NCBI RefSeq assembly: GCF_900129345.1
Contig: NZ_FQVK01000005.1
Coordinates: 110,580 to 174,579 of the forward strand
Source: Ruegeria intermedia
GTDB taxonomy: Bacteria > Pseudomonadota > Alphaproteobacteria > Rhodobacterales > Rhodobacteraceae
Length of the DNA: 64,000 nucleotides
Reading direction: 5' to 3'
Positions 1-8,190 of this stretch are shown here, in pieces. Below the pieces are notes generated by a model, which worked only from the letters and a program-made list of their open reading frames with translations, made no database searches and was not told the origin of the DNA. The stretch's first letter is position 1. Each line of letters opens with the position of its first letter. The translations under genes and the position numbers were made by a program.

Positions 1-716
1 CGCCAATCAGCCCGGTCATCATTTAGTACCTTGCCGGTGCGTTTTGTTGCGGCGGCTCCTGCCTTGTTACGCCAGCCCGGATCGTATTCGACGCCGTAAG
101 GCGGATCGGTCACCATCAGCTGCGGTTTCACATCACCGAGCAGACGATCGACATCGGTGGCCACGGTCGCGTCACCGCAGAGCAGCCGATGTTTGCCGAG
201 CACCCAAAGATCGCCCGGACGGCTGATTGTGGTCTCGGGGGCCTCGGGAACATCGTCCTCGCCCTCGCCCTCGCGAGAGGCTGTTTCAGGATCAACGTCT
301 CCGGCCAACAGCGCTTCGAGTTCAGCGTCATCAAAGCCGATGAGCGAGAGATCGTAGTCCTCTGCCAGCAGGTCGTTCAGCTCGGCCGATAGCAGCGCCT
401 CGTCCCAAGTGCCAAGTTCCGTCAGCTTATTATCCGCGATCCGGTAAGCCCGACGCTGTGCTTCGGTCAGATGTCCCAGCACGATCACGGGGGCCTCAAG
501 CAGCCCCAGCTGTGTGGCGGCAAGCACACGGCCATGGCCTGCGATCAATTCTCCATCATCCGCGACCAGGCAAGGAACGGTCCAGCCAAACTCGGCCATG
601 CTGGCCGCGATCTTTGCAACCTGATCCGCGCCATGCATCTTTGCGTTCTTCGCATAAGGCTGGAGCTTGGCAAGCGGCCAAGTCTCGATTGCGTCGGGGG
701 CAAAGCTCAGGGTCAT
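1..716 (-). CDS. ParB-domain DNA methyltransferase, N-terminal 238 aa (cut by window edge)
   Basis: Phage-type adenine or cytosine DNA methyltransferase with an N-terminal ParB/Srx-like domain. In the visible residues the ParB-like domain covers about 10-135, with GHGR at 60-63. A linker rich in Glu and Pro follows (141-165), and then the start of the N6/N4 methyltransferase domain with the catalytic DPPY at 204-207. The ATG at 714-716 is the first start after an in-frame TGA 5-7 bases before it. The rest of the catalytic domain lies beyond position 1. It is the last gene of the leftward phage operon; in related prophages this gene sits just before the terminase genes, which is inference here. 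Confidence 0.85.
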   Translation of the reverse strand, partial: MTLSFAPDAIETWPLAKLQPYAKNAKMHGADQVAKIAASMAEFGWTVPCLVADDGELIAGHGRVLAATQLGLLEAPVIVLGHLTEAQRRAYRIADNKLTELGTWDEALLSAELNDLLAEDYDLSLIGFDDAELEALLAGDVDPETASREGEGEDDVPEAPETTISRPGDLWVLGKHRLLCGDATVATDVDRLLGDVKPQLMVTDPPYGVEYDPGWRNKAGAAATKRTGKVLNDDRADW

Positions 717-719
717 AAT

Positions 720-1030
720 GTTCAGGGCGCCTCAATGGGGTGGACCCCTGGGTTCCGGACACCAGCAACCAGCTTGGACTCCACGAAGGGTCCAGCGGCG
801 GCCAAGGCATCCAGCTCCAAGGGTTTGTTTAATTGTGGTTTTTGTCAGATCGCGGGTGGATACCCGCTGGGGTGGCTTCCCAAAAAACGGGCCCTGTCGC
901 TAGCGATATTGCGCGCCAAGCCCCCCCGTATACGTTTGGGGCCAGGAAGGACCCGCGAATTCAGAGGGTTAGCGCGCTGGATGCCAGCTGGACCCCTGGT
1001 TGGACGCCAGGAGCCAGCGGAGTATCCACC
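720..1030 (-). other. Gap with degenerate protein-like frames and an imperfect direct repeat
   Basis: No intact gene could be supported. On the minus strand, about 36 protein-like codons run from 829 to a TGA at 722-724, only five bases before the methyltransferase start. Another open stretch in a different frame covers roughly 835-960. This looks like a decayed or frameshifted small gene of the same operon, but the product is not recognised. The plus strand carries an imperfect direct repeat of about 30 bases at 741-773 and 988-1017, sharing TGGACCCCTGG followed by GGAC, CCAG and CCAGC blocks. Confidence 0.3.
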
Positions 1031-1070
1031 AACAAAAACGGGGAGAGCCGTCTTCCAACGTACTCTCCCC
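1031..1070 (-). terminator. Rho-independent terminator
   Basis: A perfect 8-bp stem, GGGGAGAG at 1040-1047 with CTCTCCCC at 1063-1070, reads on the minus strand into GTTTTTGTT. It sits downstream of the DUF6362 gene and would end or attenuate the leftward replication operon before the methyltransferase. Confidence 0.7.
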
Positions 1071-1100
1071 ATTATGCCCTACGGATAGCACGAAACTGTT

Positions 1101-1131
1101 GCATGTGTCGAACACAAAAGTGTTGCAACAC
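1101..1131. repeat. Two adjacent short palindromes
   Basis: A perfect 12-bp palindrome, GTGTTGCAACAC, lies at 1120-1131. A second inverted repeat, TGTGT/ACACA with a 3-nt spacer, lies immediately to its left at about 1104-1116. They sit in the gap downstream of the DUF6362 gene stop (1143). They could be a protein-binding site; no known consensus is claimed. Confidence 0.4.
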
Positions 1132-1142
1132 ATTGGACTCAT

Positions 1143-1523
1143 TCACACATTCAGGCGCGACGCGATCTTGGTCAGGGCAAGCTTGTGCTTGCGCCATGCC
1201 GTCGTGCGGTCAACGCCAAGTTCACCGCTAAGCTGCTTCCAGGGCACACGCGCCGCCCGCGACCAGATCAGCTTGCGCTCAGCCTCTTCAATCCAAAGCA
1301 CCCAATCGAAAGTCTGCTCGAGCCGTGTGATCGACGCCGCCGACGGCCAGACGCGCATGGGTTGCGGCTCCATTGCTGCGATCTCGCGGCTGGTCCGCGC
1401 GATGTCAGGCCAGGCGTTGAAGTACCCCTTGGCTTTGACCGGTGGCAGCTTGCGGAGCGTGCGGAACGCTTCTTCGAAATGATCCGCAACATCGTCGGCG
1501 GTCCATGTCTTTTTCTCACGCAT
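1143..1523 (-). CDS. DUF6362-type phage protein (126 aa)
   Basis: Small phage-operon protein whose sequence matches my recollection of the DUF6362 family: an N-terminal WTADDVADHFEEAF helix, a central KGYFNAWPD segment and a C-terminal helix-turn-helix-like part (GVDRTTAWRKHKLAL). It may act as a small regulator or packaging-associated DNA-binding protein, but the function is unknown. The start at 1521-1523 was chosen because GGGGAGGT lies five bases upstream. The in-frame ATG ten codons earlier lacks such a site. It overlaps the preceding gene by 8 nt, suggesting translational coupling. Confidence 0.7.
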   Translation of the reverse strand: MREKKTWTADDVADHFEEAFRTLRKLPPVKAKGYFNAWPDIARTSREIAAMEPQPMRVWPSAASITRLEQTFDWVLWIEEAERKLIWSRAARVPWKQLSGELGVDRTTAWRKHKLALTKIASRLNV

Positions 1524-1713
1524 GGCGCACCTCCCCAGCGGGGCGTGGCCCATAGAGTTTTGTGCCTAATTGCTCGACCAGTTCACGTTCCGGCCAGGTC
1601 AGGCGTTGGTCGTCGACGCTGACAGCCAGCAAGCCCTGTTCGTGCCAACCGTCCCGTTTGACCTGATCGGGATCACGGCGGTGTCCGCCATAGCCTTTGG
1701 GGGTAAACCTCAT
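1516..1713 (-). CDS. Small phage protein of unknown function (65 aa)
   Basis: Hydrophilic 65-residue protein with a basic N-terminus (MRFTPKGYGGHRRD) and a middle segment LTWPERELVEQLGTKLYGPR. The product is not recognised. It is supported as real by its packing: its ATG overlaps the stop of the RuvC-like gene as ATGA, and its own stop overlaps the DUF6362 start by 8 nt. Its codon use matches its neighbours. Confidence 0.6.
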   Translation of the reverse strand: MRFTPKGYGGHRRDPDQVKRDGWHEQGLLAVSVDDQRLTWPERELVEQLGTKLYGPRPAGEVRHA

Positions 1714-2198
1714 GCCACACCTCCCCGGGTCTCAATGGCCCAATGCAGGATGGCGATAGCATCTGCCTCATTGTCATCAGCGGGGTTGAACCCGCGCGCC
1801 TGGGCGGCGGCGATCATGGCGTCCTTGTTGGCGTTGCCCTTGCCGGTGGCGTGACGCTTGATGGTGCCCACCGGCACGCCCGCATAGGGAATGCCCCTCA
1901 GCTCGCCCCAGCTTGTCAGTGACGCCAGCAGGCCTCCATAGACATGGGCGGCGTCAGTACCGGCATGACGACGGACTTCCTCGAACCAGATCGTGGCAAT
2001 CGGTCCAGACCGCCGATCGAGTTCCGTTAGCCAGTTGGTGAACCGCAAATAGCGCATACCACCGCCATCGTAGCGGCCGGGTTTGAACGACGCTGTCCCG
2101 CTGGTGATCAGGCCGTCAAAGCCACGGATGGCCCAGCCGGTGGTGGTGCCCAGATCGAGCGCAAGGATGCAGCGCGGGGTTTGTGTGGGTTGGGTCAT
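1710..2198 (-). CDS. RuvC-like Holliday junction resolvase (phage type, 162 aa)
   Basis: RNase H-fold nuclease likely to resolve branched DNA made during phage replication and recombination. The first acidic residue is in ALDLGTTTGWA (D15), a second acidic pair is in WFEEV (73-74), and the terminal acidic cluster is DDNEADA (141-147). A TGKGNANKD basic loop lies before it, matching the RuvC active-site layout. The length is near the usual 160-175 aa. It is not the chromosomal ruvC, since no ruvAB is nearby. It is the first gene after the AT-rich gap and is followed by two overlapping small genes. Confidence 0.85.
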   Translation of the reverse strand: MTQPTQTPRCILALDLGTTTGWAIRGFDGLITSGTASFKPGRYDGGGMRYLRFTNWLTELDRRSGPIATIWFEEVRRHAGTDAAHVYGGLLASLTSWGELRGIPYAGVPVGTIKRHATGKGNANKDAMIAAAQARGFNPADDNEADAIAILHWAIETRGGVA

Positions 2199-2543
2199 GC
2201 AGACCTCCTCTTCGATTTGATGAGCAAGGCGAGATGGCTGGCCGGTGAAGGCTGCGGTCTCGCCAGGCCCCGAAGGGTGATCTGGTCAGGTGAGGCGCAG
2301 GGCGACGAAGCCGCCCGGCGGATTGTTCTAGGTTTCAAATTGGGTCAAATGAAGATTTGCTCCACCTAACCCGTTGACCAACATGCGTATTATATAATTT
2401 TTCAATTATTATATATTACATAAGGTAGGTCACTCTTTTTTAATAACGCGCGCGTACACGCGAGGGGAATAGGTATCCTCTTGAAAGATTGAAGGACGTG
2501 AGGGATCTCACTTTTTCCAAAAATTCTAATGCCTTATGCATTA
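2199..2543. other. Intergenic gap with a strongly AT-rich core (possible phage origin or promoter)
   Basis: A 345-bp gap between the primase-helicase stop and the RuvC-like start. About 2385-2425 is almost all A/T in an otherwise GC-rich region and contains an inverted repeat, TATATAAT (2391-2398) with ATTATATA (2408-2415). A run of T follows at 2436-2441, then an alternating GCGCGCG tract near 2447. A promoter for the RuvC-like gene is expected here, but several -10-like boxes compete and none stands out. A DNA-unwinding element is equally possible. Confidence 0.45.
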
Positions 2544-4868
2544 TCAAGGTTCCTTCTGACTAATTTTGCGCCCTGAAGTATCTCGCCATGGCCCATGCCA
2601 CTTGGCTAACCTGTACACCATGGCCTGCTTGGTCGATGAGCCGCGCATGCCCGTCGTGACATCCCCGCTTTCGATCAAGGTCAGCAGGATCTCATCACGG
2701 TCACGCGACTTGAGCCATTGCGAGGCGCGCGTGATTTCGGATTTGGCGATGCCTTTCGCACCTGCCGCTCGAATGATCTCCTTCAACCGCTTGAGATGCG
2801 CTTCCGTCTCGGTGTCCGCGACATGGCGTTCAACAGCCTCCATGGTCCGCCGCGCATAATGGCGCACAAAATCGATCGCCCAGTCTGCTGCCGACAGGTC
2901 AATTCTGGGGTGTACCGGATCGCGCCCGACCGCGACAATCAGCGCCAGTTTCAATGCGTTCTCCCCAATTCGGGCCAGGATCGCAGTGAAGGCTGTTCCA
3001 CTTGCTGCGCGCAACTCCCCCGTCAGCTCTGCGCTGAGCAGTCGAAACCGGGCCCGTGCCTCCTCGGTCATGGGCACGATAGTCGGGTTCACAGCAGTGT
3101 TCTGATCGGCCGTCTTGCCCGCAAGATTGCCTTTCTGGTGCCCACCCCCGGAGGCCACGCTTTGCAACCCAGCGATCAGCGCGGGATCCGCCTGGCGCAT
3201 GCCCACAGCGATGTTCTCATCCGGATAATCCTCATCACTCGGCAGGATCAGGAAACGCGCGAGCGAGCCGTCGACGACGTTTGCGCCCTGCAATGCGCCC
3301 CAGAAGTGCAAAGGCGTCGTGGTGCCATAGACACTCAGGCAGGGCTGGTTGATATCCCGCCGCTCATTTGAGCCATCACGGTTGGCATATTCCGCACCCA
3401 GGAAAATCCCGCCCGCAGCCGTATAAAGCTCGGTCATATTGTCGAGGATTTCGGTGATGTGGCGTGGACTGCGCCGCCGGTCGGCCGCCGCTGCCAAGAA
3501 CATACCAAACTCATCGATCTGGAACAGGATCGCAGGCTGGCGGTGCAGCGCGGTCAAAAGCCCCGCCCCGGAGGCGATCTTGTTGCCCCCAAGATGATGG
3601 GCCAGCCCCGCCTCGAACAAGACCTCGTTGATGATTTCGCGGGCGTGGTTCTTACCTGATCCGCTATCCGCAATGCCCACGACATAAAGGTTCGAGCGCA
3701 GGTTGCTCTCGGTGCGATACTGCCGCCCCATGAGCGCACCAATCGCACAGAGGCTGGCCCCAAGCGATAACAACGGCTGAGGACGCCGGGCCGTCGACAG
3801 CATGTAATCGGTCAGATCCCCCACCAATCCATCCGGCATGACCAGCGTGAATGGCGAGGTGGCGGAAGGTTCCTCAGCACCCTCGGACTGCTCTCCCAGC
3901 TTGGACAACAGCCCCGCCGCAGGATGCTGTTCATCGCGGGCCGTCGATCCATCAAAGCGCAGTGATGCATCAGGTTGCCAGCCGCGCTCCATCGCAAGAT
4001 GATAGATCGTGCCGGCGCCAATCCGGTCGGGTTTGAAACTGGCCCAGGCCTTAGCGGTCGCCGCGGGCACATCCTTGGCGGCCTGCGCTGACCAGTCAGC
4101 AAAAATATCGCCCCCAGCCTCTCCAAGCGCGCCCTTCAGCGCCATACCAATCCGCACCCAGCTGTCATAATCCAACTCTGCATTCGGCAGCCATTTCAGC
4201 GCGGCCTCAATGGCCGGCAATGTTCCCATCTGGCTATGGGCTTGCAGGTGCTCCGTGCCCGGTGATCCAGTCGCAAGGCCGCGTTGGCGCAACTGTTTGG
4301 GCAACAGCGCATAGGCCTCATCAAGAAAGGCGCGTGCCATCTCTGCGGTGATTTCAGGCAGCTCCGTGATATCGAGATCAGCCAGCCCCTCCTCTGGCCA
4401 CGCGTAGGGCGCGCACGTGTCCGGGTGGTTGGCGTAAGCCACGAACTGCTGACCCAGACAAAGCACCTCCAGCGGATGGCGTTTAATGCCCCGGAAAGGG
4501 GTTTCTGTGCCATAGATCAGCATCCGCTTTGGCGCCTTACCGATGCGCAGCGCTGGCGTATCCCCCAACCGTTCACGCGCCAATTGCTCGATCTGGAGCG
4601 CCAGTTCCGCATCCTCAACGACGTCAATATCGACCGCCGCAACCGCGCCGCCAACAAGCCCGATGCCACACTCGGGCCAGGTCGCCCATGTCGTCACCTC
4701 CACCTCCGTGGTTGGGCGCTCAGTGTGCCGGTTCCATTCCGGATAATCCGCCCATGCTCCACGCTTGAACTGGCCGGGTTTTTTTGTGCCTGGGCCGATC
4801 GGCAGGATGCCATAGCCATTAGTGACCAGCCGTGCGCCGAACCGCGCCATATAAGATGTTTCAGCCAT
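2544..4868 (-). CDS. Bifunctional primase-polymerase / helicase (774 aa)
   Basis: Replication initiator-type enzyme combining primer synthesis and DNA unwinding. The N-terminal prim-pol (AEP) domain covers about 10-190, with metal-binding D80-I-D82 and a later C..GQQFVAY segment (137-145). A PriCT-type middle domain follows (about 215-300, WVRIGMALKG). The DUF3987-like ATPase domain has a Walker A variant, GSGKN (403-407), and Walker B LFQIDEF (448-454). The C-terminus (about 690-770) resembles a winged helix. The start ATG shares one base with the TGA of the DUF6511 gene (TGATG). It is the core replication gene of the element. Confidence 0.85.
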   Translation of the reverse strand: MAETSYMARFGARLVTNGYGILPIGPGTKKPGQFKRGAWADYPEWNRHTERPTTEVEVTTWATWPECGIGLVGGAVAAVDIDVVEDAELALQIEQLARERLGDTPALRIGKAPKRMLIYGTETPFRGIKRHPLEVLCLGQQFVAYANHPDTCAPYAWPEEGLADLDITELPEITAEMARAFLDEAYALLPKQLRQRGLATGSPGTEHLQAHSQMGTLPAIEAALKWLPNAELDYDSWVRIGMALKGALGEAGGDIFADWSAQAAKDVPAATAKAWASFKPDRIGAGTIYHLAMERGWQPDASLRFDGSTARDEQHPAAGLLSKLGEQSEGAEEPSATSPFTLVMPDGLVGDLTDYMLSTARRPQPLLSLGASLCAIGALMGRQYRTESNLRSNLYVVGIADSGSGKNHAREIINEVLFEAGLAHHLGGNKIASGAGLLTALHRQPAILFQIDEFGMFLAAAADRRRSPRHITEILDNMTELYTAAGGIFLGAEYANRDGSNERRDINQPCLSVYGTTTPLHFWGALQGANVVDGSLARFLILPSDEDYPDENIAVGMRQADPALIAGLQSVASGGGHQKGNLAGKTADQNTAVNPTIVPMTEEARARFRLLSAELTGELRAASGTAFTAILARIGENALKLALIVAVGRDPVHPRIDLSAADWAIDFVRHYARRTMEAVERHVADTETEAHLKRLKEIIRAAGAKGIAKSEITRASQWLKSRDRDEILLTLIESGDVTTGMRGSSTKQAMVYRLAKWHGPWRDTSGRKISQKEP

Positions 4869-5254
4869 CAGAACGGCACCTCCGGGGTCATGGCGTCAAG
4901 CCGTGTGCGGTCTTGCCCTGCCAGCGCGCGCAGTTGATCACAATATCCGGTGATGACCGCATCAAGGAAGCGGTCCCACTCGGTCTCAGTCAGGGTGGCG
5001 AGATCAGATTTGCCGATACTCTCAAGGTATTCGCCACCATATTGGCCGCCAACGCTCATGGCCTGCATTTCATTTGGGGTGGGATCGATCATACCTGTCC
5101 TCCTGTGACAGATGTCCTGGCAGGTGCGAGAACAGAGGCGTTTACGGCTTTGGTCCCGCCGCTTGTCCGAGACGGTGAATATCGGGTTGAACCAGCCAAA
5201 CCCGCGAGGTTCCCGGTGGCAGACGGCGCAGAGGCCGGAGTGGATGTGGCGCAT
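4868..5254 (-). CDS. DUF6511-type zinc-binding phage protein (128 aa)
   Basis: The N-terminal part has two Cys pairs, CAVC (9-12) and CSRTC (41-45), fitting a small zinc ribbon. The C-terminal part (MIDPTPNE... GGEYLESIGKSDLATLTE) is the conserved half I associate with DUF6511 phage proteins. The function is unknown. The start at 5252-5254 keeps the zinc ribbon, but it makes the gene overlap the upstream helicase by 166 nt, which is unusual. A second possible start lies at MIDPTPNE. The zinc ribbon pattern argues that the long form is real and that the helicase tail is the odd partner. Confidence 0.7.
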   Translation of the reverse strand: MRHIHSGLCAVCHREPRGFGWFNPIFTVSDKRRDQSRKRLCSRTCQDICHRRTGMIDPTPNEMQAMSVGGQYGGEYLESIGKSDLATLTETEWDRFLDAVITGYCDQLRALAGQDRTRLDAMTPEVPF

Positions 5255-6825
5255 GAATCAAACCTGTAGCCGGAGATTTCGAGAAAGCGGCCAGACGGGC
5301 GCACTGAGATAGCATTGGGCCGGACGAGTTGCCCCGCCTGCGCAATGGCATCGTCGACATTGCGCGGCATCGGGCAGCCCGGCGCGCGCTTGCGCCACCA
5401 CTCGAGCGCCTTCTGGCGCGCATAACCCTGATGCGCGACACAGACCCATTCGTTGTAGGACTTGAGCCCGCAGCTATAGGTGACCTTCAGTGAGGGCAGC
5501 CCACCGCGCTTGTCATGACGGCTATAAGACACACCATGGACCGGCAGCCATTGGACTTTTGGCGACAAAACCGGAAGCGTGGCCGCTGTGGGGGCGATCT
5601 TCACCTCACGTGCCGGGAAGACATAACCGCAGTCCGGGCACTCCGTCGCCGAGAGCGCTAGGATGCTGTCGCACTCGGGGCAGACCTTTGTGGGCGCCTC
5701 ACCACCCCCGCCATCGCCCGGACGTTTCGGGCGAACAAGATCAATTGGCCCGTGGCGGCGGACATTGCCCGCAAAGTCGAGAACCAGACAGTTTTCCTTG
5801 TCCGGAGCCAGCCGCGTGCCGCGGCCCACCATTTGGACATAGAGCCCCGCTGATTTGGTCGGGCGCAGGAGCGCGATCAGATCGACGCCAGGCGCGTTGA
5901 ACCCGGTCGTCAGCACCCCCATTGAGGCCAGTGCGCGGATTTCACTGCGCTTGAAGGCCGCGATGATGGCATCGCGCTCCTCCTTTGGCGTGTCCCCGAA
6001 GATCGTGCGGCACGTGATACCTTGACGCGCGAACTCTTCGGCCACATGGCGTGCGTGATCCACACCTGAGCAGAACGCCAGCCAGGATTTGCGGTCTTTT
6101 CCATGGGTGATGATCTCGGTAACGGCCGCACGCGTCGTCGCGTCCTGATCGACTGCGGCTGCCAGATCACGGGCAATGAAGTCACCCGCACGGGTACCGA
6201 CCTTTGAGACGTCGAGCCGCGTATTGGGCTGTTTCGAGATCAGTGGGCTCAGAAACCCTGCGTCAATCAGCTCGCGCACCGGCGCCTCATAGGCAATGTC
6301 AGTGAAGAGTGCGTCCTTGCCCTCATGCAGCATGCCGCTGCCAGTGCGAAACGGTGTGGCGGTGAGGCCAATCACCTTCAGCGCAGGATTGATTGCCTGC
6401 AGCGCGTCCAGAAAGCGCCGGTACATTGTGCTGGAATTGCCCGGGATCAGATGGGCCTCATCAATCAACACCAGATCGGTGTGGCCGATTTCATGGGCGC
6501 GGCGATGGATGGATTGGATGCCTGCAAACAAAACACGGGCCTGCGCCTCGCGCTTGCCCAAGCCCGCCGAATAGATGCCCGCCGGTGCCTCTGGCCAAAG
6601 CCCGATCATCTCAGCATGGTTCTGGGCGATCAACTCGCGCACATGGGTCACGATCAGGATGCGCTGATCCGGCCACGCCTTCAGCACTCCTTCGATAAAG
6701 GACGCCATGACGAGCGACTTGCCGCCGGCTGTTGGAATGACAACCAGAGGGTTGCCCTTGTTGGTCTTAAAATAGCTGTAGATCGAAGAGATCGCAGCGT
6801 TTTGGTATGGGCGCAGGGTCAGCAT
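5089..6825 (-). CDS. SF2 DEAD/DEAH-box helicase (578 aa)
   Basis: Phage ATP-dependent helicase. Motif I is PTAGGKS (31-37), motif II DEAH (122-125), motif III GLTATPFRTG (153-162), motif V TTGFNAPGVD (306-315) and motif VI QMVGRGTRLAP (331-341). A C-terminal zinc finger follows, with C382, C385, C396 and C399. The last 55 residues or so (from about 524) are Ser/Thr/Ala/Pro-rich and read in another frame over the zinc ribbon of the next gene. The natural C-terminus may therefore be near residue 524, with its stop lost. The start overlaps the nuclease gene stop by 7 nt. Confidence 0.85.
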   Translation of the reverse strand: MLTLRPYQNAAISSIYSYFKTNKGNPLVVIPTAGGKSLVMASFIEGVLKAWPDQRILIVTHVRELIAQNHAEMIGLWPEAPAGIYSAGLGKREAQARVLFAGIQSIHRRAHEIGHTDLVLIDEAHLIPGNSSTMYRRFLDALQAINPALKVIGLTATPFRTGSGMLHEGKDALFTDIAYEAPVRELIDAGFLSPLISKQPNTRLDVSKVGTRAGDFIARDLAAAVDQDATTRAAVTEIITHGKDRKSWLAFCSGVDHARHVAEEFARQGITCRTIFGDTPKEERDAIIAAFKRSEIRALASMGVLTTGFNAPGVDLIALLRPTKSAGLYVQMVGRGTRLAPDKENCLVLDFAGNVRRHGPIDLVRPKRPGDGGGGEAPTKVCPECDSILALSATECPDCGYVFPAREVKIAPTAATLPVLSPKVQWLPVHGVSYSRHDKRGGLPSLKVTYSCGLKSYNEWVCVAHQGYARQKALEWWRKRAPGCPMPRNVDDAIAQAGQLVRPNAISVRPSGRFLEISGYRFDSCATSTPASAPSATGNLAGLAGSTRYSPSRTSGGTKAVNASVLAPARTSVTGGQV

Positions 6826-7766
6826 GGCGCGGCCTCCGTGACACGGGCGTCATTTGACCAGGAGGAGCCATCAGCCATGCGGTAGGTGACGATATCCTCC
6901 CCCGCATCGATGACCTCACCCGGCACGAGATCGGGGATGAAGAGATGTTTGCCGCAGGCGGCGCGCTGCTCGGGTGGAGCCAGCATTCTGTCGTGCCGCG
7001 CGCAGTGCCATCCACCATCGACAGGCGTCGCATGCAGACAGGAACGACAGGTCACAGCGGCAGCGCCACCCTCATGACAGGCAGCATGGTGATCGCAAAA
7101 ACGACATTCAAACCAAGCCGGATCTTCGCTGATACGCGCAGGCGGGTGCTGAGCGAAGATAACCCGGCCAGCCTTTTCCAGAAGGCGTTCTGCCATGGCA
7201 GGATCGGCCTCAACCCGTTCGATATGCAGCGCATCCGTGTTCTTGCAGACCGCCATGTAAAGTGCCCGAGTGATACCGGTCAGGTGCATGTAGATCTGCA
7301 TCTGCGCGGCATGCTGCGGCTTTGACAGCACCACGCCTTTTGCGGTCAAATCGGCAAAGCTTTTTACGCCATGTGTTTTGAACTCCAGCACATGCCAGGT
7401 TTTTGGCGCCTCAAGCAGACCGAGGGCGACACCATCAAGCGAACCACCGAAATGACCGCCATGGGCCTCCACGCGGATTTGCCGTCCTGTTTCGGGGTCT
7501 AGTTCCAAAACAGTGGCCCCTGTAGCGCGCAGGTTGCGCACCATACGGTCCTCTTCCAGCTGGCCGGTCTCAAACAGACGCAGCAGACGACCGGAAAAGC
7601 GTGACGGCGTCACCCAGCGGAAATCATACCAGAGCGCGCGTGCGCAAGATTTACCGATGATGGATGCGCCGAGATGGTCACGGAAGCCATCGCCCTGACG
7701 GGCCTCATAATCGGCGTAGATCGACGTCAGCGTTGGCGTGGGTGGTGCGGGAAGATCAGCCATCAC
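6819..7766 (-). CDS. PD-(D/E)XK-family phage nuclease with Cys-rich tail (315 aa)
   Basis: RecB/Cas4-like nuclease probably processing DNA ends for annealing-type recombination. The active-site pattern is GGSLDG (D111) followed by LEFK (E128, K130), then QMQIYMH (about 156-161) as motif QxxxY. The N-terminal SIIGKSCARALWY (35-47) fits the usual first helix with a Cys. The C-terminal part has several Cys/His residues (CRFCDHHAACH, then CRSC and further Cys), suggesting a zinc or Fe-S site. It overlaps the upstream 120-aa gene as ATGA. Confidence 0.75.
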   Translation of the reverse strand: MMADLPAPPTPTLTSIYADYEARQGDGFRDHLGASIIGKSCARALWYDFRWVTPSRFSGRLLRLFETGQLEEDRMVRNLRATGATVLELDPETGRQIRVEAHGGHFGGSLDGVALGLLEAPKTWHVLEFKTHGVKSFADLTAKGVVLSKPQHAAQMQIYMHLTGITRALYMAVCKNTDALHIERVEADPAMAERLLEKAGRVIFAQHPPARISEDPAWFECRFCDHHAACHEGGAAAVTCRSCLHATPVDGGWHCARHDRMLAPPEQRAACGKHLFIPDLVPGEVIDAGEDIVTYRMADGSSWSNDARVTEAAPC

Positions 7767-8125
7767 AAGCCCTCCCGTTCGCTACGGGCTTGGGCCTCGG
7801 CCAGAATGCCGCTCCAAGTTTCCGGGTCGTGGCGCTCGCGCAGGACACCAATCAGCGCGTCCTTCAGCTTTTCACGGCGACGACGGCCGGTACCTTTGGC
7901 AAGCAATTCTGCCCGTTCACGGCACAGGTGGCGCAGCGCGGTCCTTGCCCGGTGGAACCAATCAGGGTCGATGGGCTTTTGCCCCCGTTGGCGCGCCAGA
8001 TCAGCAGTCGCAATCTGCGTGCGGATCTTGGCAATATCGTCGTCGAGTTCGATCAACCGGCGCTGGTCATCAGGCAAGCCGAGGCTGATCACGGCCCGAG
8101 GGGCCGCGTTATGCAGGTCAGTCAT
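7763..8125 (-). CDS. Small charged phage protein of unknown function (120 aa)
   Basis: Highly charged, largely helical protein (IELDDDIAKIRTQIATADLA, then a basic GTGRRRREKLKD stretch). No catalytic motif is seen and the family is not recognised. It is supported by its position: its stop overlaps the start of the nuclease by 4 nt, and it sits between the DUF669 and nuclease genes in the same orientation. It might be a small partner of the recombination proteins; that is inference from context only. Confidence 0.6.
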   Translation of the reverse strand: MTDLHNAAPRAVISLGLPDDQRRLIELDDDIAKIRTQIATADLARQRGQKPIDPDWFHRARTALRHLCRERAELLAKGTGRRRREKLKDALIGVLRERHDPETWSGILAEAQARSEREGL

Positions 8126-8190
8126 GGGAATATCCTTAGATGGGGTTGGGCGCTGCCCCGTCAGTCAGGGATGCGGAGCAGCGCGATTGA

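Noticed and set aside
471..1088. A 205-codon plus-strand frame at the left edge
   Set aside because: It runs antisense to the ParB-methyltransferase and through a terminator; no family resemblance.
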